Part shown: one piece after another, positions 42,838-51,164 of the stretch
Layout of the letters: each line of letters starts with the position of its first letter
How positions within the stretch are numbered: the first letter of the stretch is position 1
Source: Leifsonia sp. PS1209
GTDB lineage: Bacteria > Actinomycetota > Actinomycetes > Actinomycetales > Microbacteriaceae
Assembly (NCBI RefSeq): GCF_012317045.1
Contig: NZ_CP051154.1
Coordinates: 3,658,001 to 3,722,000, forward strand
Reading direction: 5' to 3'
DNA length: 64,000 bases
Program-made: the position numbers and the translations under genes
The notes under the pieces: generated by a model
Told to the model about the DNA's origin: nothing
The model's input: the letters and a program-made list of their open reading frames with translations, nothing else
Databases searched by the model: none

Positions 42838-44343
42838 CTAGGAGGCCGGGGTGAGGGTGAAGCGGTCTTCCGGTCGCGTGAGCCCAGCGATGAACGCCGA
42901 GAGCGTGTCCGCCCGGGAGTCGATGCGCCAGTCGTTCGTGGCTCTGACCCCTTCGACGTAACTGGTGACCGCGAGGTTGAACCAGGAGAAGCCGACGATG
43001 TCGTCGTTCTCCGGTTTGCCGAGCGCGTTGAAGAAGTCGGTGACCCAGGCCGTCTTGTGTCCTTGGGTCTCCGATGCCCCGACCTCGGCGAGGACGATCG
43101 GCTTCTTCGTGATGGCACGGAGCTGGTCGAGGCTCGGCGTGAAGGTGTAATCGAAGGTGAAGGACTGGTCGGCCTTGTACGGAGGACGCAGGTAGCCGGA
43201 GAGCCCGACCCAGTCGACGTAGTCGTCGCCGGGGTAGAGCGACGGGAGGTAGCCGTCGACCTTGTGCTGGGCAGGCAGGTTGTTGACGATGTTCGGCGCC
43301 CAGACCCAGATGACCAGGTCGTTCGCGCCCTCCGCCTGGAAGACGTCGTGGACGTGCTTCCACATCTTCACGTAGTCGCCCTGGCTGTTGCCGTTGATCG
43401 AGTTGCCCTTGCCGTCGGTCTCCGACCACGGGTACCAGACGCCGTTCATCTCGTGGTCGAGACGGATGGCGAGCGGCAGTCCGGTGGCGACGATGTCCTT
43501 GGCGTACTGGTGCAGGTAGGCGTCGAAGTCGCCTCCGATGATCTTCGGGAGCGAGTACTCCGGCGCATCCACCGAGTCGTTTCCCGCCGAGATGGGCCGG
43601 GACTCCCAGGTCATCATCGGCAGCCTGCCCTGCTGCCAGGCGCGGGTGACCGCGTTGGCGCGGAATGTCTCGTCCCAGCCGCTGAAGTAGCCGACGAGGT
43701 TCGGCTGCACGCCGACCTTCGCGCTGGTCGCGTCGAAGGTGGCCCAGTTGAACGGAGCCTGCTCGGTGTACATGCCGTAGTAGCGGCTGGCCGGCTGCAG
43801 CAGTTCCGCCTTGGTCGGCGCGGTGATGGGGGTGGGCTCCGGCGCGATGTTGCCGCCGCCGTTGCCGCTACCGCCGGTGCCGCTGTTGCCGCCGGTTCCG
43901 CTCTTGGTCCCGGATGCTCCACTGCCCTTCGCACCTGCCGCCGTGTTCGCGGCGAGTGCGCCCTTCGCGCTGGCGAGCTGCAGCTTCGCCTGGGCGAGCG
44001 CCTTCTCCGCACTCACCGCGCGCTGCTGCGCCGTGGCGAGCTGCTTCGCGGTCGACGCCTGGGCGGCGAGCGCCTGCTGCTGCAGCGAGGTGAGCTTGCC
44101 GCTCTGGGTGGCGATGGTCTTCTTGGCGGTGCTGAGGTTCTTCTGCAGGCTGGCGTTCTGCGCGGCCAGCGGGTTGACGGCAGTCGCCGCCGCGTCGACC
44201 ACGGTGCGGACCGCGCTCGTCGGGGACGACCAGACGTAGTAGGAGATGCCGCCGAGCACGAGGCTGAGGACGACGAAGGCTGCGGTGGTCATCAGGGAGC
44301 GCGACTTGGTCGCCGCCCACCAGTGAACTGCTTTGCTAGACAA
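42838..44343 (-). CDS. Membrane-anchored GH26-like glycoside hydrolase
   Basis: A 501-residue protein. A membrane segment at residues 17-39 (LMTTAAFVVLSLVLGGISYYVW) is followed by a coiled coil (about 60-130) and a Gly/Ser linker, then a catalytic domain from about 185. This resembles GH26 mannanases: LAIRLDHEMNG with acid/base Glu298, and KKPIVLAEVGASE with nucleophile Glu420; WGSD-like aromatic stretches occur between. It probably trims or remodels an extracellular polymer at the membrane surface. The start overlaps the glycosyltransferase stop by 8 bp. Confidence 0.82.
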   Translation of the reverse strand: MSSKAVHWWAATKSRSLMTTAAFVVLSLVLGGISYYVWSSPTSAVRTVVDAAATAVNPLAAQNASLQKNLSTAKKTIATQSGKLTSLQQQALAAQASTAKQLATAQQRAVSAEKALAQAKLQLASAKGALAANTAAGAKGSGASGTKSGTGGNSGTGGSGNGGGNIAPEPTPITAPTKAELLQPASRYYGMYTEQAPFNWATFDATSAKVGVQPNLVGYFSGWDETFRANAVTRAWQQGRLPMMTWESRPISAGNDSVDAPEYSLPKIIGGDFDAYLHQYAKDIVATGLPLAIRLDHEMNGVWYPWSETDGKGNSINGNSQGDYVKMWKHVHDVFQAEGANDLVIWVWAPNIVNNLPAQHKVDGYLPSLYPGDDYVDWVGLSGYLRPPYKADQSFTFDYTFTPSLDQLRAITKKPIVLAEVGASETQGHKTAWVTDFFNALGKPENDDIVGFSWFNLAVTSYVEGVRATNDWRIDSRADTLSAFIAGLTRPEDRFTLTPAS

Positions 44344-45877
44344 GGAACAGGGCCTCCAGGGTCAGGATCGCGATACCGATCAGGTACGGGATGGCGGCGA
44401 GCGGGTTGAGCCGACGCCGCTCGGCGCGAGCGGTCTTGGTCTTGGGTGTGGATGCGGACGCCGGCCCTGCGGCCGTCGCCCTGCGGGTCTCTGCGCGGGT
44501 GGCCAGAGCCGTAGTGGTGGTCAGCCCGCCGACGGAGTCGGGGAGCTGCGGAAGCGCATCCGGAGCGGTGGGCGCATCCTTCGCCGAGGCCGCCAGGGCG
44601 ATCTCGTCGTCGCTGCTGATCTCGTTCGGACCGCCGTTGTACGCGCCGGCACGGGTGCCCCAGCCGCTGGCGTGCGCCATGCGGAAGAAGCCGAGCAGCC
44701 GGATCGGCATGAGGAAGAACGTCGAGACGATGATGAAGACCGGCAGGCGGAAGAAGTCGGACGGCTTCTCGGAGAGGTGCCTGATCTGGCGGATCGACAT
44801 GCTGATCACGGAGGACGCGACCATCAGGGCGACGACGGTGAGCACACCGCCTTGCACGCCGTACGCCTGCAGGAAGCCGGCGTAGAAGTTGTAGCCCTCG
44901 CCGGTGATCGAGCGGTAGACCCAGCCGCCGAGCACGCCCGCGAGGACGAACGGCAGGATGATGTCCGAGATGAAGAAGAACGCCAGCAGCGGGGCGTGGC
45001 CGAGCATCCAGGGCAGCATGCGCAGGGTGTTGTACTGGCTGCCGCGAGCCCAGCGGAGCTGCTGCTTGAACAGCTTCTTCACCTTGAGCGGCGCATCCGT
45101 GTAGACCAGGCTGGTGTGCTGGTAGACGGTGCGGTAGCCCTCCTTGAGGGTGAGGTTGGTGAGCGTGCGGTCGTCGGAGACCTCGAGGAAGACGCCGAGG
45201 AACTTCTCGTTCATGAACTTGTCCATGACGCGCATCAGGATCGAGCGGCGGAACGCGATGGTGCGGCCCGGAAGGCAGCCGATCTGCCCGACGACGCTCT
45301 GCGCGGGCATCGAGTACAGCGCCCGGGAGTTCTCCAGCCAGTCCGCCCAGCGGGTGATCCAGCTGCGCTCCGGCTCCAGGATGCGCTGCTTGGTCGTGAC
45401 GCCGCCGACGCGCTCGTCCTTGAACGGCTTGACGAGCTCGGAGAGGGTGTCCTCCGTCCAGACGGTGTCGGAGTCGACCAGCACGGTGATGTCGCCCGTG
45501 GACATCCTCGTGCCGATCATCACGGCGTTGCGCTTGCCGGGGATCGGGGTGTGCACCCAGCGCACCAGCGGGGCGAACTCCTCGCACACCTCGACCAGGC
45601 CGGGGTTGGGGGCGCCGTTGATGACGACGATGATCTCACCGGGCTTCTGCTCCACCATGCGGCCGATGACGTCGCGGAACAGGTCGAGCGGTTCGTCGAC
45701 GACGGGGACGACCACGCTCGTGGAGACCTCGAAGTCCTCGGTGTATGCGCGGTATCGCCGGGAGACGGCCACCTTGATGATCCAGATGACCCAGATGAAG
45801 GCGGAGTAGACGGCGAACAGATAGAACTCTGGATGGCCCTCCAGCATGTGCCGGATCTGCAAAATGAAAATGAACAC
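44336..45877 (-). CDS. Processive family 2 glycosyltransferase (hyaluronan-/cellulose-synthase-like)
   Basis: A 513-residue membrane protein from GTG 45877 with AGAGG upstream. An N-terminal helix leads into a GT-A domain: SVVVPVVDEPLDLFRDVI, VLVDSDTVW with DSD (135-137), EVSDDRTLTN (acceptor-site Asp 235-236) and QQLRW (272-276, the QxxRW of processive synthases). Several C-terminal helices form the pore. With Ugd and GalU in the same operon the polymer probably contains glucose or glucuronate; the exact product is not visible. A longer frame from TTG 45979 is less likely. Confidence 0.86.
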   Translation of the reverse strand: MFIFILQIRHMLEGHPEFYLFAVYSAFIWVIWIIKVAVSRRYRAYTEDFEVSTSVVVPVVDEPLDLFRDVIGRMVEQKPGEIIVVINGAPNPGLVEVCEEFAPLVRWVHTPIPGKRNAVMIGTRMSTGDITVLVDSDTVWTEDTLSELVKPFKDERVGGVTTKQRILEPERSWITRWADWLENSRALYSMPAQSVVGQIGCLPGRTIAFRRSILMRVMDKFMNEKFLGVFLEVSDDRTLTNLTLKEGYRTVYQHTSLVYTDAPLKVKKLFKQQLRWARGSQYNTLRMLPWMLGHAPLLAFFFISDIILPFVLAGVLGGWVYRSITGEGYNFYAGFLQAYGVQGGVLTVVALMVASSVISMSIRQIRHLSEKPSDFFRLPVFIIVSTFFLMPIRLLGFFRMAHASGWGTRAGAYNGGPNEISSDDEIALAASAKDAPTAPDALPQLPDSVGGLTTTTALATRAETRRATAAGPASASTPKTKTARAERRRLNPLAAIPYLIGIAILTLEALFLV

Positions 45878-46356
45878 GGGACGAGACCTCTCAGGGGGGA
45901 CAGGGGTTGCATCCACGTCTCTGGGGATCTGGGCGGTCGGGTTGATCAAGTTGTAGCTGTGGGCTCTCTCACGGCGCAAGCGAGGTTTTCTCGGTGGTCA
46001 CGGCGGGAAACGGTGGCCCCGGATGTGCCCCTGTCCGCCGACACGCGGACACCTGGTGGCTGTCGGCAGAATGGTGGACACACCCCCGTTCGGGGGAGGC
46101 GTAACGGCAGGTCAGGAATGGAATCGCTCGGACGGTCGATCGGGCGACCGGGGGACGATGACCGGGGGACGACGGGGCCGTTTTGTACCCCGGATGCGGG
46201 TAGAAAAACTATGACGCGAAACGGCTGAGAATTAACACAGCCGTAACAATCGATTCACTCCCGGGAGCAGGAATACTCGCCAGCAAAATGTGTTTGCATG
46301 GATATAGCTTGGCAATGGAGACAAGCGCATCCATGTCGTCAAGCACCAGGAGAGTC
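45878..46356. other. 479-bp gene-free divergent regulatory region
   Basis: Between the exopolysaccharide operon and the nitroreductase gene. It contains the inverted repeat TGTCCGC-N6-GCGGACA (46032-46051), the hairpin CCCCCG-TT-CGGGGG near 46084, a tandem duplicate GACCGGGGGACGA (46146-46173), and TACCC-N7-GGGTA near 46183. Such density suggests control of the synthase operon. I see no coding frame with actinobacterial codon usage. Confidence 0.45.
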
Positions 46357-46947
46357 ATGTCCATCGCCGAGCTGAATTCGCGCGCCGCCGTCACCGCAGC
46401 ACCCCTCATCCCCGCACTCGCCGAGCGCTGGAGCCCCCGCGCCTTCGACCCGACCGCCGTCGTTCCGGAGACCGCTCTGACCGCGGCTCTCGAGGCAGCG
46501 CGCTGGTCGCCGTCCGCCAGCAACACGCAGCCGTGGCGCTTCATCGTCGCCCGTCGCGGAAGCGCCGAGTTCGACACCATCGCCTCCGCCCTGATGGGCT
46601 TCAACCAGGCGTGGGCGGGCTCGGCGAGCGCGCTGATCGTCGCCATCGCCGAGATGGAGGACGCGGAGGGCACCCCGCGCCGCTGGGCGACGTACGACCT
46701 GGGTCAGGCCGTCGCGCACCTCAGCGTCCAGGCCCACCACGACGGACTGCACGTGCACCAGATGGGCGGATTCGACGTGGATGCGCTCCGCTCGGCGTTC
46801 GACATCGAGGAGCGTTTCGTGCCCACCTCCGTCAGCGCCATCGGCATCCTCGGCGACCCGGAGGCCCTTCCCGACCCGCTGCGCGAGCGCGAGCTCGCAC
46901 CCCGCTCGCGTGCCGCGCTGGACGAGATCGTCGTCGTCAACGCCTGA
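46357..46947 (+). CDS. Nitroreductase-family flavoprotein
   Basis: A 196-residue protein from ATG 46357, preceded by AGGAGAG. Family features are ERWSPRAFDPTAVV, LEAARWSPSASNTQPWRFIV (FMN site), DLGQAVAHLSVQAHHDGLHVHQMGGFD and a C-terminal SAIGILGD. Such proteins reduce nitroaromatics, quinones or enones using FMN and NAD(P)H. A frame running from 46288 adds unrelated residues and is rejected. A strong terminator follows 25 nt after the stop. Confidence 0.85.
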   Translation: MSIAELNSRAAVTAAPLIPALAERWSPRAFDPTAVVPETALTAALEAARWSPSASNTQPWRFIVARRGSAEFDTIASALMGFNQAWAGSASALIVAIAEMEDAEGTPRRWATYDLGQAVAHLSVQAHHDGLHVHQMGGFDVDALRSAFDIEERFVPTSVSAIGILGDPEALPDPLRERELAPRSRAALDEIVVVNA

Positions 46948-46971
46948 GAGCAGCCGGTCAGCAGTACCCGA

Positions 46972-47003
46972 GGAGGGCGTCGTCAGCGACGCCCTCCTTT
47001 TTT
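46972..47003 (+). terminator. Rho-independent terminator after the nitroreductase gene
   Basis: An 11-bp perfect stem (GGAGGGCGTCG / CGACGCCCTCC) with a TCAG loop is followed directly by TTTTTT. This is the clearest intrinsic terminator in the window. Confidence 0.9.
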
Positions 47004-47120
47004 CGCGTCTTCGTCGAATTTGCCGGCCGCCCGATCTGTGGGAATATGGCCGAACTCAGACGGCCAAGCAGTGTCGCGGGTCGCTGCAGGGACGCAGCGT
47101 CGCCCGCTGAAGGAGAGACG

Positions 47121-48518
47121 ATGACGACTCCCATCGCCCCGGCGATCGCCACCGGCGGGAAGCTCAAGCGCAACCTCGGCCTGTGGGCCATCGTCGGCCT
47201 CGGGCTCGGCTACATGACCCCGACGGTCGTCTTCGACACGTTCGGCATGGTGGCACGCGACACGAACAACGTCGTGCCATCCGCCTACCTGGTCGCTCTC
47301 GTCGTGATGATGTTCACGGCCGTCAGCTACGGCAAGATGGCCGGGGCCATCCCGAGCGCCGGATCGGCGTACACCTACGTGCGCGAGTCCATCCACCCGA
47401 ACGTCGGGTTCCTGGTGGGCTGGACGTCGCTGATCGACTACGTGCTGCTGCCGATGGTCAACTGCCTCATCATCCGGAGCTACCTGGAGGCGCTGTTCCC
47501 CAGCGTGCCCGGCTGGATCTGGGTGGTCATCTACTGTGCGGTCGTCACCTCGATCATCTACCTGACGATGCGCGGCACGTCGAACATCAACATGCTGCTG
47601 CTCGTGTTCGCCGTGGTGGTGATGGCGGTGTTCGTGATCATGGTCATCGCGCAGCTGGTGCAGGGCGAGGGGGCTGGAACGATCGCCTCCGCCCAGCCGT
47701 TCTTCCACGACGCCGTGACGCTCGGAGCCGTGCTCACCGGGGCCACCATCGTCTGCTTCTCGTTCATCGGCTTCGACGCCGTGACAATGTACGCCGAAGA
47801 GGCGAAGTCGCCGAAGATCATGCCGAGGGCGATCCTGTTCACGGTGATCATCGGCGGCGCGATCTTCCTGATCACGTCGTACTTCACCCAGCTCAGGTTC
47901 CCGTCGTCCGACGAGTTCCCGACCGCGGCCATCGAGGACAGCACACTCCCGGAGATCGGCAAGCAGGTCGGCGGCCAGACACTGCAGGCGGTGCTCACAG
48001 CCGCCGGGTTCGCCGCGACGCTGGCCTCCGGGCTGGCCTCGCACGCCTCGGTGTCCAGGATGCTGCTGGTGATGGGGCGCAACAACGTGCTGCCCAACCG
48101 GTTCTTCGGCCACATCAACGCCAAAACGTCCACACCGACCTTCAACATCGTGCTCGTCGGCGCGATCAGCCTGCTGGCCGCCGCGTTCACACTGGAGACG
48201 ATCGCCGCGTTCATCAACTTCGGCGCGCTCATCGCGTTCACCTTCGTGAACATCTCGGTGATCGCCTGGTTCGCCATCCGCAAGGGCCGCAGGCGCACGC
48301 CGCGCGACATCGTCACGTTCATCGTCCTGCCCGCGATCGGGATGCTCCTGACGGGCATCCTGTGGGCCAACCTCCACATCGACGCACTGATCGGCGGGAG
48401 CATCTGGATGGCGCTCGGGTTCGTCTATCTGCTGGTCCTGACGCGCGGTTTCCGCCGCAGCGTCCCCGGCTTCGACGAGAGCCAGCCGGTCACCGGGTTC
48501 AACAAAGCCGTCAAGTAA
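47121..48518 (+). CDS. APC superfamily amino acid permease
   Basis: A 465-residue transporter with twelve hydrophobic segments; AAGGAGAGACG precedes the ATG. TM1 is LWAIVGLGLGYMTPTVVFDTFGMV, followed by AGAIPSAGSAYTYVRESIHPNVGFLVGW, and the TM6 region is TIVCFSFIGFDAVTMYAEEAKSPKIMPRAI, typical of amine/amino-acid uptake permeases (PuuP-like). The substrate might be putrescine or an aliphatic amine. It is monocistronic and flanked by a terminator and a 160-bp regulatory region. Confidence 0.85.
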   Translation: MTTPIAPAIATGGKLKRNLGLWAIVGLGLGYMTPTVVFDTFGMVARDTNNVVPSAYLVALVVMMFTAVSYGKMAGAIPSAGSAYTYVRESIHPNVGFLVGWTSLIDYVLLPMVNCLIIRSYLEALFPSVPGWIWVVIYCAVVTSIIYLTMRGTSNINMLLLVFAVVVMAVFVIMVIAQLVQGEGAGTIASAQPFFHDAVTLGAVLTGATIVCFSFIGFDAVTMYAEEAKSPKIMPRAILFTVIIGGAIFLITSYFTQLRFPSSDEFPTAAIEDSTLPEIGKQVGGQTLQAVLTAAGFAATLASGLASHASVSRMLLVMGRNNVLPNRFFGHINAKTSTPTFNIVLVGAISLLAAAFTLETIAAFINFGALIAFTFVNISVIAWFAIRKGRRRTPRDIVTFIVLPAIGMLLTGILWANLHIDALIGGSIWMALGFVYLLVLTRGFRRSVPGFDESQPVTGFNKAVK

Positions 48519-48559
48519 CGCGCGCTCGGAGGCCCTTCCGAGGCCTCGGATCGGTCGTT

Positions 48560-48608
48560 TCGAAATCGTTATCGAAGTTTGGCCATTTCGATGGACAAAC
48601 AACATATT
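48560..48608 (+). promoter_or_regulatory. LacI-type operator and promoter before the sugar-binding lipoprotein gene
   Basis: TCGAAATCGTTATCGA (48560-48575) is a 16-bp imperfect palindrome with central CG, of LacI/GalR form. ATCGAA-N10-TTCGAT (48571-48592) overlaps it. TTGGCC (48579-48584), an 18-nt spacer and CATATT (48603-48608) form a plausible promoter overlapping this operator region. Confidence 0.45.
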
Positions 48609-48678
48609 CGGATGCGAAGCTCGGCAGGCGACGGCGCGACCGTCGCACGTCGTGAACCGTTATCAAGGAGTTTCCACA

Positions 48679-49971
48679 ATGAAGAGGAATATTCGCGTCG
48701 CGGGCGTTCTCGCACTTGTCGCGGGCACTGCGCTGCTCGCCACAGGCTGCAGCGGCTCAGGCACAACGCCCAGCAACGGCAAAGTCACCATGTCCTTCTG
48801 GGACAACTCGACGACCGGCCCGGGCAAGGCGTTCTGGGTCAAGACGATCGCGGACTTCGAGAAGGCCAACCCGAACGTCACCATCAAGCTTCAGACGGTC
48901 CAGAACGAGGACCTCGACGGCAAGCTCCAGACCGCGCTCAACTCGGCGTCCGCACCGGACATCTTCCTGCAGCGCGGGGGCGGCAAGATGAACGCCATGG
49001 TCGACGCCGGCCAGCTGATGGACATCACCGACTCGATCGACGCGACCACCAAGGCGTCCGTGAACGCCGGCGTGCTCAAGAGCAACGAGTACAAGGGCAA
49101 GATCTACGCGATGCCCGTCAACGTGAACCCCGAGGGCATCTTCTACAGCAAGGACCTGTTCAAGGCGGCGGGGATCGACACTCCCCCGACCACCATGGAC
49201 GAGCTGAACGCCGCCATCGTCAAGCTGAAGGCGACCGGCGTCGCCCCCGTCGCCGTCGGCGCGAAGGACGCTTGGCCTGCTGCGCACTGGTACTACAACT
49301 TCGCCCTGCGCGAGTGCAGCGAGAGCGCACTCAACAAGTCGGCGGCATCCCTCGACTTCAGCGACAAGTGCTGGACGAAGGCCGGAGAGGACCTCGAGGC
49401 GTTCAACGACACGAACCCGTTCAACAACGGCTTCCTCACCACCCCCGCCCAGCAGGGCGCGGGCAGCTCCGCCGGCCTCCTGGCCAACCACAAGGCGGCG
49501 ATGGAGCTCATGGGCGGATGGGACCCGGGAGTGATCGCGTCGCTCACGCCCGACCAGAAGCCGCTGCCCGACCTCGGCTGGTTCCCCTTCCCGTCCGTCC
49601 CCGGCGGAGCTGGCGACCCCAGCGCCATGATGGGCGGCGTCGGCGGGTACTCGTGCTCGGCGAAGGCCCCGAAGAAGGAGTGCACCGCGTTCCTCAACTA
49701 CATGACGACGAAGTCGGTGCAGGAGGAGAACTACACGGCCTTCAACGCGATCCCGGTCAACAAGGACGCGCAGCGCGGCATCACCGACTCCGTGACCAAG
49801 TCCGAACTGGATGCGTACAACAACACCAAGTTCATGGCTCAGTTCCTCGACACCCTGCTCGGGCAGAACGTCGGCAACGCGATGAACACCGGAGTGGTCA
49901 ACCTGCTCGCAGGCAAGGGCTCGGCGGCGGACATCATCGACACCGTCAACCAGGCAGCCTCCAAGGGGTAG
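48679..49971 (+). CDS. Carbohydrate ABC transporter substrate-binding lipoprotein
   Basis: A 430-residue family 1 extracellular binding protein, from ATG 48679 with AAGGAG 8 nt upstream. The lipobox is LLATGC. The mature chain begins VTMSFWDNSTTGPGKAFWVKTIADFEKANPNVTIKLQ and has the FLQRGGGKMNAMVDAGQLMDITDSID and GNPE-like VNVNPEGIFYSKDLFKAAGI hinge sections. No permease or ATPase is adjacent, so this is an orphan that must share a membrane complex elsewhere, or act as a sensor. The LacI-type palindrome upstream supports sugar control. Confidence 0.87.
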   Translation: MKRNIRVAGVLALVAGTALLATGCSGSGTTPSNGKVTMSFWDNSTTGPGKAFWVKTIADFEKANPNVTIKLQTVQNEDLDGKLQTALNSASAPDIFLQRGGGKMNAMVDAGQLMDITDSIDATTKASVNAGVLKSNEYKGKIYAMPVNVNPEGIFYSKDLFKAAGIDTPPTTMDELNAAIVKLKATGVAPVAVGAKDAWPAAHWYYNFALRECSESALNKSAASLDFSDKCWTKAGEDLEAFNDTNPFNNGFLTTPAQQGAGSSAGLLANHKAAMELMGGWDPGVIASLTPDQKPLPDLGWFPFPSVPGGAGDPSAMMGGVGGYSCSAKAPKKECTAFLNYMTTKSVQEENYTAFNAIPVNKDAQRGITDSVTKSELDAYNNTKFMAQFLDTLLGQNVGNAMNTGVVNLLAGKGSAADIIDTVNQAASKG

Positions 49972-49991
49972 CCGGACATCCGCGATAACCG

Positions 49992-50031
49992 ATCGGGGGC
50001 GACGCGCCGTGTGCGCGTCGCCCCCGATTTC
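49992..50031 (+). terminator. Rho-independent terminator after the binding-protein gene
   Basis: A perfect 16-bp stem: ATCGGGGGCGACGCGC (49992-50007) and its reverse complement (50013-50028), with a CGTGT loop and then TTTCT. It could also serve the convergent gene on the other strand weakly. Confidence 0.8.
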
Positions 50032-50046
50032 TCGTCGGTGGCCGGC

Positions 50047-51096
50047 TCAGGGGCGGAGGAGCACCTTGATGGCGCGGCGCTCATCCATCGCCGCGTACGC
50101 CTCGGCCGCCTCGGAGAGCGGGAGCTCCAGGTCGAAGACGCGGCCGGGGTCGATGGCGCCGGACCAGACGTCCTGCAGCAGCTCCTCGACGTAGTTGCGC
50201 ACGGGAGCGACACCGCCGTTCACACCGACGTTGTTGTTGAACAGCGGGCGCACGGGCAGCTCAGGGCCGCCGTTGGGGACGCCGACGTATCCGACCATGC
50301 CGCCCGGGCGCGCCGAGCGGATCGCCTGGTCCATCGACTCCTTGGTGCCGACGGCCTCGAGCACGCAGTCCGCACCGATGCCGCCGAGCAGCTCCTTGAC
50401 CGCCGCGACGCCGTCGTCGCCGCGCTCGGCGACGATGTCGGTCGCGCCGAACGCGCGTGCCAGTTCCTGACGCGACTCGTGCCGAGACATCGCGATGATG
50501 CGCGAAGCGCCCAGGCGCGCGGAGGCGAGCACCGCGCACAGCCCGACTGCGCCGTCGCCCACCACGACGACCGTGCTGCCCTCGGTGACCCCGGCGGAGA
50601 CGGCGGCGTGATGGCCGGTGCCCATCACATCCGACAGCGTCAGCAGGCTCGGGATGAGGTCGTCGCTCGGGTATTCCGGCGTCGCCACGAGCGAACCGTC
50701 CGCGTGCGGGACGCGCACCTTCTGGCCCTGGCCGCCGTCGGCGAAGCCGCCGAGCTTGTCGTCCGACCCCCACCATCCTCCGTTGAGGCAGGAGGTGCTG
50801 ACGCCGTTCTTACAGTTGACGCACGTCATGTCGCAGTCGTAGAACGGCGCGATGACGAAGTCGCCGGGGGCGATCGTCTTCACGTCCGGCCCCACCTCCT
50901 CGACGACGCCGACGAACTCGTGACCGATGCGGTGCGCGTGGTGCGTCGGCGTGACCCCGCGGTACGGCCACAGGTCGGAGCCGCAGACGCAGGCTGCGAC
51001 GACGCGCACGATGGCGTCGCCTCCGGTGGACAGGACGGGATCGGGAACCTCTTCGACGCGGATGTCTTTTTCACCGTGGATGACCGTTGCAAGCAT
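50047..51096 (-). CDS. Zinc-dependent alcohol dehydrogenase
   Basis: A 349-residue MDR enzyme from ATG 51096, which has TAGGCT 7 nt upstream and is probably leaderless. Catalytic zinc ligands are VCGSDLWPYRG and RIGHEFVGVVEE; the structural zinc site is CDMTCVNCKNGVSTSC with four Cys. The NAD(P) turn is VVVVGDGAVGLCAVL. It oxidises or reduces an alcohol/aldehyde pair that cannot be named. The next upstream gene is a same-strand homocysteine methyltransferase. Confidence 0.9.
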   Translation of the reverse strand: MLATVIHGEKDIRVEEVPDPVLSTGGDAIVRVVAACVCGSDLWPYRGVTPTHHAHRIGHEFVGVVEEVGPDVKTIAPGDFVIAPFYDCDMTCVNCKNGVSTSCLNGGWWGSDDKLGGFADGGQGQKVRVPHADGSLVATPEYPSDDLIPSLLTLSDVMGTGHHAAVSAGVTEGSTVVVVGDGAVGLCAVLASARLGASRIIAMSRHESRQELARAFGATDIVAERGDDGVAAVKELLGGIGADCVLEAVGTKESMDQAIRSARPGGMVGYVGVPNGGPELPVRPLFNNNVGVNGGVAPVRNYVEELLQDVWSGAIDPGRVFDLELPLSEAAEAYAAMDERRAIKVLLRP

Positions 51097-51164
51097 GGTC
51101 AGAAGCCTACGCCGCACGGTGGAGGCCTGCGGCTGTCCGCCTGCTCCGGGGAGCGTCGACCGAT

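Noticed and set aside
46083..46096. Rho-independent terminator in the exopolysaccharide upstream region
   Set aside because: The CCCCCG/CGGGGG hairpin has a two-base loop and no T-tract on either strand.
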